From Brevibacillus parabrevis (GTDB taxonomy: Bacteria; Bacillota; Bacilli; Brevibacillales; Brevibacillaceae): a stretch of DNA of 64,000 nucleotides. A program made the translations under genes and the position numbers. The notes beneath the pieces are model-generated. The model did no database searches. It saw only the letters and a list, made by a program, of their open reading frames with translations, and was not told where the DNA came from. This document shows, piece after piece, positions 44,707-54,270 of this stretch (the stretch's first letter is position 1; each line of letters opens with the position of its first letter). Location of the stretch: positions 287,956-351,955 of the forward strand of contig NZ_RHHV01000008.1 of assembly GCF_003710905.1 (NCBI RefSeq), read 5' to 3'.

Positions 44707-45690
44707 ATGAAAGACTCTCTCTTGGAAGTCGATGACTTGCGGGTGCAGTTTCGGACGGAAAACGGTGTGCTGCCCGCCTTGCAAGGCATTTCTTTTCAGA
44801 TCAAAAAGGGCGAGACAGTAGCCTTGGTAGGAGAATCCGGCTGCGGAAAAAGCGTCACCTCGCTTGCGATCATGGGGCTGTTGGCCAGCTCGTCTGCGCA
44901 AATGAAAGGGAACATCCGCTTTCGGAACAAGGAGCTTGGCCAGCTTGGGCCAAAGGAGATGCGAGAGATCAGGGGCAAAGAGATCGCCATGATTTTTCAG
45001 GAGCCGATGACTTCCCTCAATCCGGTGCACGCGATCGGCAGGCAATTGGAGGAAGTGTATCGGTTGCACACCGATTTGCCGAAAAAAGAACGGCAGAACA
45101 AGGCAATCGAGATGCTGAAAAAGGTCGGAGTTCCGCGTGCCGAGGAAATTATGCGGGAATATCCGCACCAGTTGTCGGGGGGCATGAAGCAGCGGGTGAT
45201 GATTGCCATGGCGATGGCCTGCAACCCGCATTTGCTGATCGCGGATGAACCGACGACAGCGCTGGACGTGACGATCCAGGCGCAAATTTTGGAGCTGATG
45301 AACGACTTGAAGGAAAAGGCCGACACGTCACTGCTCCTGATTACACACGATCTCGGCGTCGTCGCGGAGATGGCGAACCGCGTCCTGGTCATGTACTACG
45401 GAGAGATTGTGGAGGAAGCAGATGTCGCCAGTCTGTTCTCGCAGCCGCTTCATCCGTATACCGCCGGACTTTTGCGCTGTATCCCGGACTTGGATGAAGC
45501 AGAGAAAAGACGCCTCGACCCGATCGAAGGCAGCGTCCCTTTGCTCGGAGAAGTGACGCAAGGGTGTGCGTTCCGCTTTCGCTGTCCTTTGGCAGAAGAA
45601 CGCTGTCATCTGGCAAAACCGCCGCTGTCAGGCAAAGGAACGCAAGCCGTCCGCTGCTGGCTGTACGCGAAAGAGGAGATGGCGGTATGA
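44707..45690 (+). CDS. Peptide ABC transporter ATPase (DppD/OppD type)
   Basis: The 327-residue ATPase shows Walker A GESGCGKS, signature LSGGMKQRV, Walker [13 protein letters not shown] and H-loop ITHDLGVV. The C-terminal oligopeptide-type extension has the Cys-rich motif ([15 protein letters not shown]) common in OppD and often binding an Fe-S cluster. Its stop overlaps the next start by 4 bases. Confidence 0.96.
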   Translation: MKDSLLEVDDLRVQFRTENGVLPALQGISFQIKKGETVALVGESGCGKSVTSLAIMGLLASSSAQMKGNIRFRNKELGQLGPKEMREIRGKEIAMIFQEPMTSLNPVHAIGRQLEEVYRLHTDLPKKERQNKAIEMLKKVGVPRAEEIMREYPHQLSGGMKQRVMIAMAMACNPHLLIADEPTTALDVTIQAQILELMNDLKEKADTSLLLITHDLGVVAEMANRVLVMYYGEIVEEADVASLFSQPLHPYTAGLLRCIPDLDEAEKRRLDPIEGSVPLLGEVTQGCAFRFRCPLAEERCHLAKPPLSGKGTQAVRCWLYAKEEMAV

Positions 45691-46694
45691 GCGAAGTTTT
45701 GTTGTCCGTAAACGATTTGAAGACGTATTTTCCGATCAAGAAAGGACTGTTCGGTCAGAGCGGCGAAGTGGTCAAGGCAGTCGATGGAGTTTCCTTCCAG
45801 TTGAAAAAAGGGGAGACGCTGGGGCTGGTCGGGGAAAGCGGCTGCGGCAAATCGACGACAGGCAGAAGCATCATGCGCTTGATTGAGCCGACAGGCGGGA
45901 CGATTCATTTTGAGGATCAAGACATAACCGCCATGCCAGAGAGTCGGTTTCGCGCGTTTCGCAAAAAAATGCAAATCGTGTTTCAGGACCCGTACGCTTC
46001 CTTGAATCCGCGCATGACCGTGCAGGGGGCTTTGGAGGAAGCGCTGGGGGTAAAGGAGCCGAAAATGTCGTCTGCCGAGCGCAGGGAGCAGGTGAAGGAA
46101 CTGCTGCAACTGGTCGGGCTGAATCCGCAGTTCGCTGCCCGTTATCCGCACGAGTTCAGCGGCGGGCAACGGCAACGGATCGGGATTGCCCGGGCTTTGG
46201 CGGTGCAGCCTTCGCTGGTCGTTGCCGATGAGCCTGTGTCGGCCTTGGATGTCTCCATTCAGGCGCAAATTGTCAATCTGCTGCAAGATTTGCAGGAACG
46301 GCTTGGACTTGGCTACTTGTTTATTTCCCACGACCTGGGAGTCGTTCGGCATATCAGTGACAGAATCGCCGTCATGTATCTCGGGCGAATTGTGGAGATC
46401 GCCGACAAAAAAGATTTGTTTGCGGGCCCGCTTCATCCGTATACACAGGCATTGATGTCGGCTGTGCCGAAAGCCAATCCGTTTCGCCGCAAAGAAAGGA
46501 TTGTACTGACGGGCGATGTGCCCAGTCCTTCGCGGGTTCCGGCAGGATGCTCTTTTCACACCCGCTGTCCGCACAGCACAGAAGTTTGCCGTACGATTCG
46601 TCCCGTTCCCAGCCAGGTACAGCCCCGTCATTTTGTCGCATGCCACCTATATGAAACAGAAGGGATGAAGATCATTGAAAATCGAGCGCATTGA
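45687..46694 (+). CDS. Peptide ABC transporter ATPase (DppF/OppF type)
   Basis: The 335-residue ATPase has Walker [12 protein letters not shown], signature FSGGQRQRI, Walker [11 protein letters not shown], and the OppF C-terminal Cys motif ([15 protein letters not shown]). ATGA overlap with the preceding ATPase. Both ATPases pair with the two permeases. Confidence 0.96.
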   Translation: MSEVLLSVNDLKTYFPIKKGLFGQSGEVVKAVDGVSFQLKKGETLGLVGESGCGKSTTGRSIMRLIEPTGGTIHFEDQDITAMPESRFRAFRKKMQIVFQDPYASLNPRMTVQGALEEALGVKEPKMSSAERREQVKELLQLVGLNPQFAARYPHEFSGGQRQRIGIARALAVQPSLVVADEPVSALDVSIQAQIVNLLQDLQERLGLGYLFISHDLGVVRHISDRIAVMYLGRIVEIADKKDLFAGPLHPYTQALMSAVPKANPFRRKERIVLTGDVPSPSRVPAGCSFHTRCPHSTEVCRTIRPVPSQVQPRHFVACHLYETEGMKIIENRAH

Positions 46695-47787
46695 GTTGCA
46701 GCAACTTCATATTCCACTTCGCTTCCGTTTTGAAACGAGCTTTGGCTATACGCTTGTCAAAGAGTTGATTCTGGTCAGCGTCTACGGTGAGGGCGAGGTT
46801 GGCTACGCGGAAAGCGTGGCGATGCCTGATCCTTACTATAATGAAGAAACGACCGAGACTGCCTGGCACATGATGGAGCGTTTTCTCATCCCCAAGCTGT
46901 TTGCCAACCCGATCGAGACGCCGGAAGACGTAGATCGGCTGTTCGCTCCCGTTCGCCGCAACTACATGGCTAAATCAGCGTTGGAAGGCGCGATTTGGGA
47001 TTTGTACAGCAAGCAAAAAGGGATTTCTTTGGCCAGGGCGCTCGGCGGCGACAAAGCGGTGATCGACGTCGGCATCAGCATCGGAATTGAGCCGACGGTC
47101 GATCAAGTGTTGGCGAAAGTGGAACGGCACTTGGCGGAAGGCTACAAAAAAATCAAGGTAAAGATCAAGCCGGGCTTCGATGTGGAGCTGATTCGCGCGA
47201 TCCGCAAGCAGTTCGGTGACGATGTGCCGCTGATGGCCGACGCCAATTCCGCTTACACGATGGAGCACGTCGATATCATGAAAGAGCTGGATCACTACGG
47301 ATTGATGATGATTGAACAGCCGTTGGCTCACGATGACATCATCGACCATGCCAAGCTGCAGCGGGAGCTGTCCACGCCGATTTGTCTGGACGAGAGCATT
47401 CATAGTGTGGAAGATGCGCGAAAAGCAATCGAGTTGGGCAGCTGCGGCATTATCAATATTAAAGTCGGTCGCGTGGGCGGTTTGACCGAGTCGAAGCGGA
47501 TTCACGATTTGTGCCAGGTACACGGCATTCCGGTCTGGTGCGGGGGAATGATCGAGTCCGGAGTGGGCCGCGCTCACAATATCGCCATTACGACTCTGCC
47601 GAACTTCACAATTCCGGGCGATACAGCGGCATCGAGCCGTTACTGGGAAGAAGACATCGTGGAGAACGGGGTAGAACTGATTGCTCCAGGGCAATTGGCG
47701 GTACCGGAAGGACCTGGCATCGGCTATGCACTGAACAAGCGAGCGGTCGGGAACTACGTCCTGCGTTCGCAAAATTTCCGGCCGTAG
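46675..47787 (+). CDS. OSBS/N-succinylamino-acid racemase-type enolase-superfamily enzyme
   Basis: The 370-residue protein from TTG 46675 (AAGGGATGAAG upstream; overlaps the ATPase by 20 bases) has the muconate-lactonizing/OSBS fold: KIKVKIKPG (catalytic Lys), LMADANSAY (metal Asp), MIEQPL (Glu), CLDESIHS (Asp) and [10 protein letters not shown] (second Lys). The sequence fits the Firmicute MenC-2/NSAR clade, whose members make o-succinylbenzoate or racemise N-acylamino acids. No men genes are near, and it sits behind a peptide transporter, so racemisation of N-acyl or dipeptide residues is more likely than menaquinone synthesis. L-Ala-D/L-Glu epimerase is the alternative. Confidence 0.85.
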   Translation: MKIERIELQQLHIPLRFRFETSFGYTLVKELILVSVYGEGEVGYAESVAMPDPYYNEETTETAWHMMERFLIPKLFANPIETPEDVDRLFAPVRRNYMAKSALEGAIWDLYSKQKGISLARALGGDKAVIDVGISIGIEPTVDQVLAKVERHLAEGYKKIKVKIKPGFDVELIRAIRKQFGDDVPLMADANSAYTMEHVDIMKELDHYGLMMIEQPLAHDDIIDHAKLQRELSTPICLDESIHSVEDARKAIELGSCGIINIKVGRVGGLTESKRIHDLCQVHGIPVWCGGMIESGVGRAHNIAITTLPNFTIPGDTAASSRYWEEDIVENGVELIAPGQLAVPEGPGIGYALNKRAVGNYVLRSQNFRP

Positions 47788-47841
47788 CTAGGCTTGCTTC
47801 ACGATTTTTCTAAATAAAGGGAAAAAAGGGGAGAAGTAAAG

Positions 47842-49281
47842 ATGGCGGTGTGGGTGGAATCGTTTGAGGAGTATGCGCAAAAGTTGCTTTCCCAGGCAAA
47901 AATTACAGGTGCGGCAGTTGGTTTGGCCAAGCAAGGACAGATGGACTACTTCCGCGGCTTCGGGCTTGCGGACGATACAGAAGACGCGCTGGAGTTGACG
48001 CCGGACACGGTATTTGGCATCGGCTCTGTCACGAAATCATTTACTTGCGTTGCCATCATGCAGCTTCAGGAGCAAGGCAAGCTGCATGTCCACGATCCGG
48101 TTCGCAAATACATCCCTGAGCTGTCCACACCAAACGAAGACTATACTCGCGCGATGACGATTCATCATCTGATGACCCACACCGCAGGCTTTCCTCCATT
48201 GGATTCACTCGTGGGAGCGATGAAAAACAGCATGCTCGAAGACACGGCCAACCGCACGTTCAGCTCCGGGTTGCAATGGGACCTGGACAAAGCGGAAGCG
48301 ATCGAGACTTACGACGAGTTGCTTGCCTACATGGCAAAGCTCGAATATGAGCTGCTCGGCGCTCCTGGCGAACATTTCAGCTACTCCAACGACAGCTACG
48401 CCTTGCTCGGAATTATTGTCGGGCGGGTGAGCGGAATCGCGTACGAACAATTTGTCCGCGAGTACATTCTGGAGCCTGCCGGCATGACGAACAGCGCTTT
48501 TCTCATCGAGGAGCTGCCAGCAGATGCGCAGGTGGCAACTCTTTTCACTCGCAAAAGTCCTGAGGAAGGCGGCGCGGTGTTTCGCTCGCCAGCTTGGTGG
48601 GACGCTCCGGCCATGCGTTCGGGAGGCTTTTTGAAATCGACCATTCGCGATTTGTTGCGCTACACGGAGTTGTTCCGCACGGGTGGTCTGGTAGGCGACA
48701 AGCGATTGCTTTCGGCGGACAGTGTCAAGGACATGACAACTCCTTACGCTCCGCTCACTCCTTTTCAAGGCTACGGGTACGGGCTGATGATCGGCAAAGA
48801 TGGCCACGGCGGTACACTCATCGAGCATGGCGGGGCGATCAAAGGGGTCAGCGCGCAAATTTTTACGATTCCGGAAAGCGACACGACAGGGGCGATTCTC
48901 ATGAACGTGGACGGCGGGCCTGCCACTGACCTGATGCATGGCTTGTTGAACGAGTATCGCGGCCAACCTGCTGCAACTCCTCCGTTCCCTTACGCAGACT
49001 ACGAACTGCCTGTCGAGCGACTGGCTACGTATGTCGGGGAGTATCGTTCCTCGGAAGGGGCCAACGTAACCGTCGAGATCGAAGAAAACGGTTTGGTGCT
49101 CAAAGCGATGGGTGGCAAGCTTCCGCTGCGGGCGGTAGGAGAGGACGGCTTCGTGTTCAAACGGGGCGAGACAGATTCGTACATCCGATTTTTTCGGGAT
49201 GAAGCGGGCGAGATCAGCCGGATGGGCTTCGGCTTCCGGCAGTTGCCCAAAGTGTCGGTAGGAAAAGAGCAGACCGTGTAA
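47842..49281 (+). CDS. Serine hydrolase of the beta-lactamase/PBP-like family
   Basis: The 479-residue protein (GGGGAGAAG site) has SVTK (Ser62-Lys65), YSN (Tyr181) and HGG (His329-Gly-Gly), the three motifs of class C beta-lactamases, esterases, DD-peptidases and D-aminopeptidases. The C-terminal 120 residues form a lipocalin-like beta domain (DUF3471-like; YVGEYRSSEGANVTVEI). No signal peptide is evident, so it acts inside the cell, fitting D-aminopeptidase or dipeptide hydrolase work on imported peptides. It ends the peptide-use operon. Confidence 0.88.
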   Translation: MAVWVESFEEYAQKLLSQAKITGAAVGLAKQGQMDYFRGFGLADDTEDALELTPDTVFGIGSVTKSFTCVAIMQLQEQGKLHVHDPVRKYIPELSTPNEDYTRAMTIHHLMTHTAGFPPLDSLVGAMKNSMLEDTANRTFSSGLQWDLDKAEAIETYDELLAYMAKLEYELLGAPGEHFSYSNDSYALLGIIVGRVSGIAYEQFVREYILEPAGMTNSAFLIEELPADAQVATLFTRKSPEEGGAVFRSPAWWDAPAMRSGGFLKSTIRDLLRYTELFRTGGLVGDKRLLSADSVKDMTTPYAPLTPFQGYGYGLMIGKDGHGGTLIEHGGAIKGVSAQIFTIPESDTTGAILMNVDGGPATDLMHGLLNEYRGQPAATPPFPYADYELPVERLATYVGEYRSSEGANVTVEIEENGLVLKAMGGKLPLRAVGEDGFVFKRGETDSYIRFFRDEAGEISRMGFGFRQLPKVSVGKEQTV

Positions 49282-49289
49282 AGACCAAA

Positions 49290-49338
49290 CACGCGTCCTT
49301 GACAAGCATGGAAGTTGCTTGCCAGGGGCGCGTGATTT
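49290..49338 (+). terminator. Probable terminator of the peptide-use operon
   Basis: CACGCGTCCTTG pairs with CAGGGGCGCGTG (two G-U pairs) and ATTTTTT follows. Confidence 0.7.
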
Positions 49339-49373
49339 TTTCCGGTGCTGGCACTGTACTGCTATGATCTTAC

Positions 49374-49421
49374 GGTCTATGCTGCCATGCCGCTATGTTG
49401 CTATGCCGCTATGTCGCTAAG
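49374..49421. repeat. Short tandem repeat, six octamers
   Basis: Six consecutive 8-bp units vary around CCGCTATG (GGTCTATG, CTGCCATG, CCGCTATG, TTGCTATG, CCGCTATG, TCGCTAAG), between the peptide operon and the first MFS gene. Confidence 0.85.
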
Positions 49422-49435
49422 CGCGAACGTTCCCC

Positions 49436-50749
49436 CTATATAGACGAGGCATGGGAATGAATCGCTTCTCCCGCAGCGGAGCGCTGCCAGTCAGGGTGCT
49501 GCTCCATGTTGCGGAAGGTGCGGAACAAAAGCAGGCAAAGCGATGACAGGCTGAAAATGATTCCGCCAGCGAGCAGAAGAACGCCGGAAGTGGCCGTTTT
49601 CGAGGCCAAAAGGAACGAGCAGAGAGCGTAGCTGACCGGACCGAAGCCAAGCGACATCAGGGAGAGCAGCGACATGACGCGGCCGAGCATGGCAGAAGGG
49701 ACGATGGTCTGGATGTAAGTGATGATCGGGATGTTCGTCATGCTGAGCATCATGCCGATGCAGAACATCGGGAGCAATCCGAACAAAAGCTGCTGCATGA
49801 AAAAGAGCGAGCTCATCGCGACCCCCATGCCGCCGAGGAAAAAGGGGAGCAGAATAAATTTTCCGCGAAAGCCTTTGCACAGTCCGGTCAAAATCCCTCC
49901 GACGATCGTGCCGACGCCAAGCGAGGTGCTAAGTGTGCTGTACGCGCTTCCATCCCAGCCGAGGTCTTTGACGTGCAGCGGTATCCCCATGTTGATCGGC
50001 CCGGAAAACATCATGTTGATCACGAGCGAGGTGACGAGTAGCATAGTCAGGATCGGAATCCCGTATGTAAAGCGAATCCCGCCCCATATATCCTGAAAAT
50101 ACGATCCTGCTCCAGAAGACGGCGAAGCGGTTGCGCGAGTCTCGTCGCGTGAGGAAGCATGCAGGCGCAAAGCGAGCAAAACCAGTGCCCCTGTGAAAAA
50201 GGCGAGCGCCAATATGACGAACATGAGCGAATAGTTGTGGGTGCGGATCAACAGCGCGGAGACGACAGGACCGCCGACCATGCTGATTTGCTGGGAAATT
50301 TCCATCATGCTGTTGGCAGGAGCGAGTTGTTCCCGAGAGACAAGGGAGGGCAGGATCGAGCTGCGAGCCGGCCAGAAGAAAGCGTCGACAGTGCCGAAAA
50401 GGGCGGCGATCCCGTAGATGAGCAGGAACAGCCATTCCAGCGTCTCGCCTTGGAGAACCAGCCCAAAACCGAGCAGGATGATGCAGCGAGCCAAAAGCGA
50501 AGCGAACATGATCCACTTCCGATTCCAGCGATCTGCGGCCACTCCCCCCGCAAGCATGAACAGCAGGCGGGGAATCGACATGCAAATAAGCGCGGTTCCG
50601 AGCATCGTTTCCGATCCCGTCTGATCGACGATAAACCAGGACAACAGCAAAAAGAATGCGCCATCGGCCATGGCTGACAAGATCGTCGCACACCAGAGCA
50701 AAAGAAACGAGCGATTTTTCCACAAGGCATTAGTTGGAATCGTCGTCAT
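49436..50749 (-). CDS. MFS transporter (macrolide-efflux type)
   Basis: The 437-residue protein has about 12 membrane helices and the Mef-like pattern ARSSILPSLVSREQLAPANS in the first half and IQTIVPSAMLGRVMSLLSL in the second. Its start lies 20 bases inside the regulator gene upstream, so the two are coupled and probably form a repressor-pump pair. Substrate unknown, likely an amphiphilic drug or antibiotic. Confidence 0.9.
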   Translation of the reverse strand: MTTIPTNALWKNRSFLLLWCATILSAMADGAFFLLLSWFIVDQTGSETMLGTALICMSIPRLLFMLAGGVAADRWNRKWIMFASLLARCIILLGFGLVLQGETLEWLFLLIYGIAALFGTVDAFFWPARSSILPSLVSREQLAPANSMMEISQQISMVGGPVVSALLIRTHNYSLMFVILALAFFTGALVLLALRLHASSRDETRATASPSSGAGSYFQDIWGGIRFTYGIPILTMLLVTSLVINMMFSGPINMGIPLHVKDLGWDGSAYSTLSTSLGVGTIVGGILTGLCKGFRGKFILLPFFLGGMGVAMSSLFFMQQLLFGLLPMFCIGMMLSMTNIPIITYIQTIVPSAMLGRVMSLLSLMSLGFGPVSYALCSFLLASKTATSGVLLLAGGIIFSLSSLCLLLFRTFRNMEQHPDWQRSAAGEAIHSHASSI

Positions 50750-51461
50750 CCTGTTGCGCCTCCTGCTTCTTTTTGACCACGAATTTGCTCGATATATGCT
50801 TGTAGTCGCTCGGCAAGTGCTCGTAGTTATCCGGCAAAGATTCGTCTTCCGATACGTAAATGCGTTCGTCTGTCATAAAGCCGACTGTTACGATATAAAA
50901 GTTTTCCGCTGTGTCCTCCGCTTCTCCGGCGGCGATTCGCTGCAAGTGGCGTGCTTCCATATCGCCCAGCTCGTCAATCAGGGCATGGTATTTGTCAAGC
51001 CACTGCTGGATTTCGTGACGCGGAGCTTTTATTTCTGCGTTGAAAGCGATGGCAGGGGCGCGTTTGCTTTTGTCCGCGAATTGCATGAACGATTCGTCGG
51101 GAGCGTTGTACAGGCGGGTGAGGCTTGAGCGCAAATGGTTGACCATCGCTTCCTGGAGCAGCATGCTGTTTTCGCTGAGGGAAGGGAGCAGTTCTTCACT
51201 GACTTTGAAATCGTAGGCGACCGCCCGGTAAAATTTTTGCACAATCCCGTTTTTCTCTTCGGTACGGACGACCTGGACAAAGCCCTGGCTTTCCAATTCC
51301 TTGAGATGATAGTGCACCTTGGAAGCAGAGAGGGAGAGCAAGGTAGCGAGCTGCTTGCCCGTATACGCTTCCTTTACAAGCAAGGTGATGATTTCCATCC
51401 GCAAAGCATCGCTGACGACTTTCAGTTGATCCAAAGTTTCGATGACTAAAAAACGTTTCAT
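50730..51461 (-). CDS. ArsR-like winged-helix regulator
   Basis: The 243-residue protein has an ArsR-type winged helix at residues 10-80 (DALRMEIITLLVKEAYTGKQ, SASKVHYHLKELESQGF) and a long C-terminal effector domain; the last 20 residues are acidic and polar (KKKQEAQQDDDDSN). No ArsR metal Cys motif, so a non-metal ligand is likely. Overlaps the MFS start. A palindrome upstream could be its operator. Confidence 0.85.
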   Translation of the reverse strand: MKRFLVIETLDQLKVVSDALRMEIITLLVKEAYTGKQLATLLSLSASKVHYHLKELESQGFVQVVRTEEKNGIVQKFYRAVAYDFKVSEELLPSLSENSMLLQEAMVNHLRSSLTRLYNAPDESFMQFADKSKRAPAIAFNAEIKAPRHEIQQWLDKYHALIDELGDMEARHLQRIAAGEAEDTAENFYIVTVGFMTDERIYVSEDESLPDNYEHLPSDYKHISSKFVVKKKQEAQQDDDDSN

Positions 51462-51509
51462 GGCGCACCTGCCTCATTTTAATAATCATGAACGTAATGA
51501 AATATAAAA

Positions 51510-51531
51510 ACGTTCAATTTATTTTGAACGT
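51510..51531. promoter_or_regulatory. Palindromic putative operator between divergent genes
   Basis: ACGTTCAA-TTTATT-TTGAACGT is a perfect 8-bp inverted repeat about 50 bases upstream of the ArsR-like gene and 110 upstream of the next MFS gene. TATAAT at 51531-51536 overlaps its right end on the plus strand, so binding would block that promoter. Confidence 0.55.
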
Positions 51532-51641
51532 ATAATAACTTAAAGCCTGACTCATTGACAAGAACAATTTGCCGCTATTTTCAGGCAAGTGCTACAATGG
51601 GGAGAAAGTTGACTGGGTAAGCTTTTTGGAAAGGATGCGCG

Positions 51642-52871
51642 ATGATGACCTTGCTACAGCACCCGATTTTTCGCCGTCTGTATGCGGCCCATATTGTTCA
51701 TATTATAGGGAATGAGTTTACGTTTATTGCGGTTGTAGGGCTTTTGCACGATTTGAGCGGTTCCGGTTTGTCCTTTGCCGCAGGCACGGTATTTCGGATG
51801 GTGCCGTATGTACTGACAAGCCTGTTTTCCGGAGCGCTGGTGGAGAACTGGGACAAACGCAGAGTCATGCTGATCGTCAACCTGCTTAGGGGGATTCTTG
51901 TCAGTCTGTTTTTCTTGATCACGTCTGTGACTTATTTGTGGATCGCTTTTTTGCTGTTGATTCTCGTCAATATTTGCAGCGCCTTTTTTCAGCCTGCGAT
52001 GCAGGTAGCCATCGTCAGCTCTGTTGAAGAGCGGGACCGGCTGGCAGCCAATTCGCTTTTGCAAGGGACGACTTCGTTTTTGATTATTGTTTGCCAGGGA
52101 ATCGCCGCTGTACTCGTTTATCTTTTTTCCTATCGCTACAACTTTTTGCTTGATGCCGCCTGTTATTTGCTGTCCCTGTTTATTCTGCTGCGGCTTCCTC
52201 CGATCGCTGAAGCTGTGGCCCACAAGACAGGCACACATTTTTTCGCTCGGCTACAGGAAGGCTTCCGCTATATCGGCGGCAACAGAAGAATCGGGCAGGT
52301 TATTTTGTACCAGATGGCAGAGAGGGCCTGCGCCGCTTATTACATCATGCTGATGTTTTACGTGCTTCAGGAGCGGGGCGAAGGGCTGTACGTATTCGGT
52401 TTGCTCGACATTCCGCTGGGGCTGGGCGGCGTGATCGCCGGAATCGCCGCTGGCCGACTGGCGGAGAGATTGAATGAACAGGGCATATCTCGTTTCCAGG
52501 GCTGGGCGCTGATCGCGATGGGACTGTCGATTGTCGCGGTGTTTCATATCAAGCCGTTGCTTGGGCTTGCTGTCGCCATCCTGTTTTGTTCATTCGCGTC
52601 GTTCAGTTCTTCGATTTTGTCCGTTACCAAGCTGCAAAAGCTGGCGGACCCTGCCTTTTTGGCCCGTGTTTTCTCGATCAGGGAAATGGCGACGATGGGA
52701 GCCTTTTCAGCGAGCTGTCTCGTACTCGGCTTTTGCGCAGAACAGGTCGGGAGCGCTGCTGTTTCGGTGTGGCTTGGCTTGTTCGGTGTTGTAGCAGGTG
52801 TCTTTTGGCTCTGGAGCCGCAAACAATTGCATCGTCTGGAGGAGCAGGAATCGTCGGTTCATCCGGAATGA
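51642..52871 (+). CDS. MFS transporter
   Basis: The 409-residue protein has about 12 membrane helices and the Mef-like pattern (FQPAMQVAIVSSVEERDRLA; KLQKLADPAFLARVFSIRE). AAAGGATG precedes the start. Divergent from the ArsR-like gene across the palindrome, and so a likely co-regulated target. Terminator follows. Confidence 0.88.
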   Translation: MMTLLQHPIFRRLYAAHIVHIIGNEFTFIAVVGLLHDLSGSGLSFAAGTVFRMVPYVLTSLFSGALVENWDKRRVMLIVNLLRGILVSLFFLITSVTYLWIAFLLLILVNICSAFFQPAMQVAIVSSVEERDRLAANSLLQGTTSFLIIVCQGIAAVLVYLFSYRYNFLLDAACYLLSLFILLRLPPIAEAVAHKTGTHFFARLQEGFRYIGGNRRIGQVILYQMAERACAAYYIMLMFYVLQERGEGLYVFGLLDIPLGLGGVIAGIAAGRLAERLNEQGISRFQGWALIAMGLSIVAVFHIKPLLGLAVAILFCSFASFSSSILSVTKLQKLADPAFLARVFSIREMATMGAFSASCLVLGFCAEQVGSAAVSVWLGLFGVVAGVFWLWSRKQLHRLEEQESSVHPE

Positions 52872-52877
52872 GTTTCC

Positions 52878-52913
52878 CCTTTGCCCGTTCCCGAATGGGC
52901 AGAGGGCTTTTTG
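52878..52913 (+). terminator. Intrinsic terminator
   Basis: CCCTTTGCCC pairs with GGGCAGAGGG and CTTTTTG follows. Confidence 0.75.
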
Positions 52914-53010
52914 TGTTTTTGCTTACTTTATCATTTAATAAACATAAATATTGAAAATGTATGAAATTGTGTATACAATGAATGGAAACAGAGATAAAGG
53001 AAGATGCAGG

Positions 53011-54270
53011 ATGAAAGAATTATGGAGACAGCGCGGATTTCGCTGGTATTGGCTCGGCATGTTTTTATCGGGATTGGGTGACCAGTTCGGCTGGATGGGG
53101 CTTACCTGGTTTGTGATGAACAAGACCGGATCTCCCGCTGCGATGGGGGGAGTTGTCCTGGCGTACATGCTGCCAGCCGTATTTGCGGGTTTGGTCGCGG
53201 GGGTATTGCTGGATCGGTTTGATCGCCGCAAGTTGATTATGGTGGACAATATAGCCCGCGGGGTGATTTTTATCGCTCTGGTGGCTTTGCTGCAGGTCGA
53301 CCACGTTCCGCTTTTCGTGATTTACATATTGATTGTCATTGCCGGAACGCTGTCTCCGCTCAGTACAGCGGGTGCCCAGACGCTGTTGCCGAGGCTGGTG
53401 GCGGATAAAAATCATCTGGTCAAAGCGAATGGCGTCATGGAGAGTCAGTGGCAAATCATCTACATGTTCGGCCCGGCGCTGGCTGGGGTGCTGATCGGAT
53501 TGATTGGGGAAGCTTACGTACTGCTGATTGATGCCGCCAGCTTTTTTGTTTGCGCCCTCTGTTTCTCGCGCCTGCCAAAAGAACTGACGAAAAGCGCAAA
53601 CCCCGGCGTTCCGCAAAACATGCAGGCGGGCAAGTTTTTGCGCTCGCTGTTGGTCGATATGCAAACAGGCTACCGCTACTTGTTCGGAAACAAGCAAATG
53701 GTCGCTCTCGTGTTCTTCACGTTTTTGTTCAATATGTCTTACGGGCCGATTGAGGTGGCGTTGCCGCTTTATGCCAATCAAAACTTGGAGGGTGGCTCGA
53801 TTGCGCTGGGGATGCTCTGGTCGTCGCTTGCCATCGGAGCGCTGCTCGGGTCGTTGTTCTTCTCGACGATTACGTGGAAATTCCCGCTCGGGGGCACGCT
53901 TGCGGGAATCATGGTCTTGTGGGGGCTGACCACAATGCCGCTCGCTTTCTTTTCCAGGCTGGAGGTGGCGATGGTCGCGATGGCTTTGGCAGGGTTCAGT
54001 TATTCTCCTTACAACATCATGTACAGAAGTTATTTGCAAAGGCAGGTCCCGGATGCTTTGCTGGGAAGAGTGATGACGAGCATCCGGACGGTTACGGGAA
54101 CGGGAATGCCGGCTGGGGCGGCAGTCTCGGGAGTGTTGATTCCTTTTCTCGGGGTACAAGGATTGTTCGGGGCAGGGGCGGTCATGTGCGTGGTGTGCGG
54201 CTTGTTCGCCTTCGGAATGCTGCGGGACCTCAAAAATCAGTCACTTGCGATTGAGGAGCGGGGAAACTAG
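53011..54270 (+). CDS. MFS transporter
   Basis: The protein has 419 residues from ATG 53011 (AAAGGAAG upstream); the frame opens earlier but the first 20 codons look non-coding. Twelve helices, motif A-like GVLLDRFDRRK and AQTLLPRLVADKNHLVKANG typical of Mef-like pumps. The last 30 bases overlap the convergent SDR gene. It is the third exporter in 5 kb. Confidence 0.9.
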   Translation: MKELWRQRGFRWYWLGMFLSGLGDQFGWMGLTWFVMNKTGSPAAMGGVVLAYMLPAVFAGLVAGVLLDRFDRRKLIMVDNIARGVIFIALVALLQVDHVPLFVIYILIVIAGTLSPLSTAGAQTLLPRLVADKNHLVKANGVMESQWQIIYMFGPALAGVLIGLIGEAYVLLIDAASFFVCALCFSRLPKELTKSANPGVPQNMQAGKFLRSLLVDMQTGYRYLFGNKQMVALVFFTFLFNMSYGPIEVALPLYANQNLEGGSIALGMLWSSLAIGALLGSLFFSTITWKFPLGGTLAGIMVLWGLTTMPLAFFSRLEVAMVAMALAGFSYSPYNIMYRSYLQRQVPDALLGRVMTSIRTVTGTGMPAGAAVSGVLIPFLGVQGLFGAGAVMCVVCGLFAFGMLRDLKNQSLAIEERGN

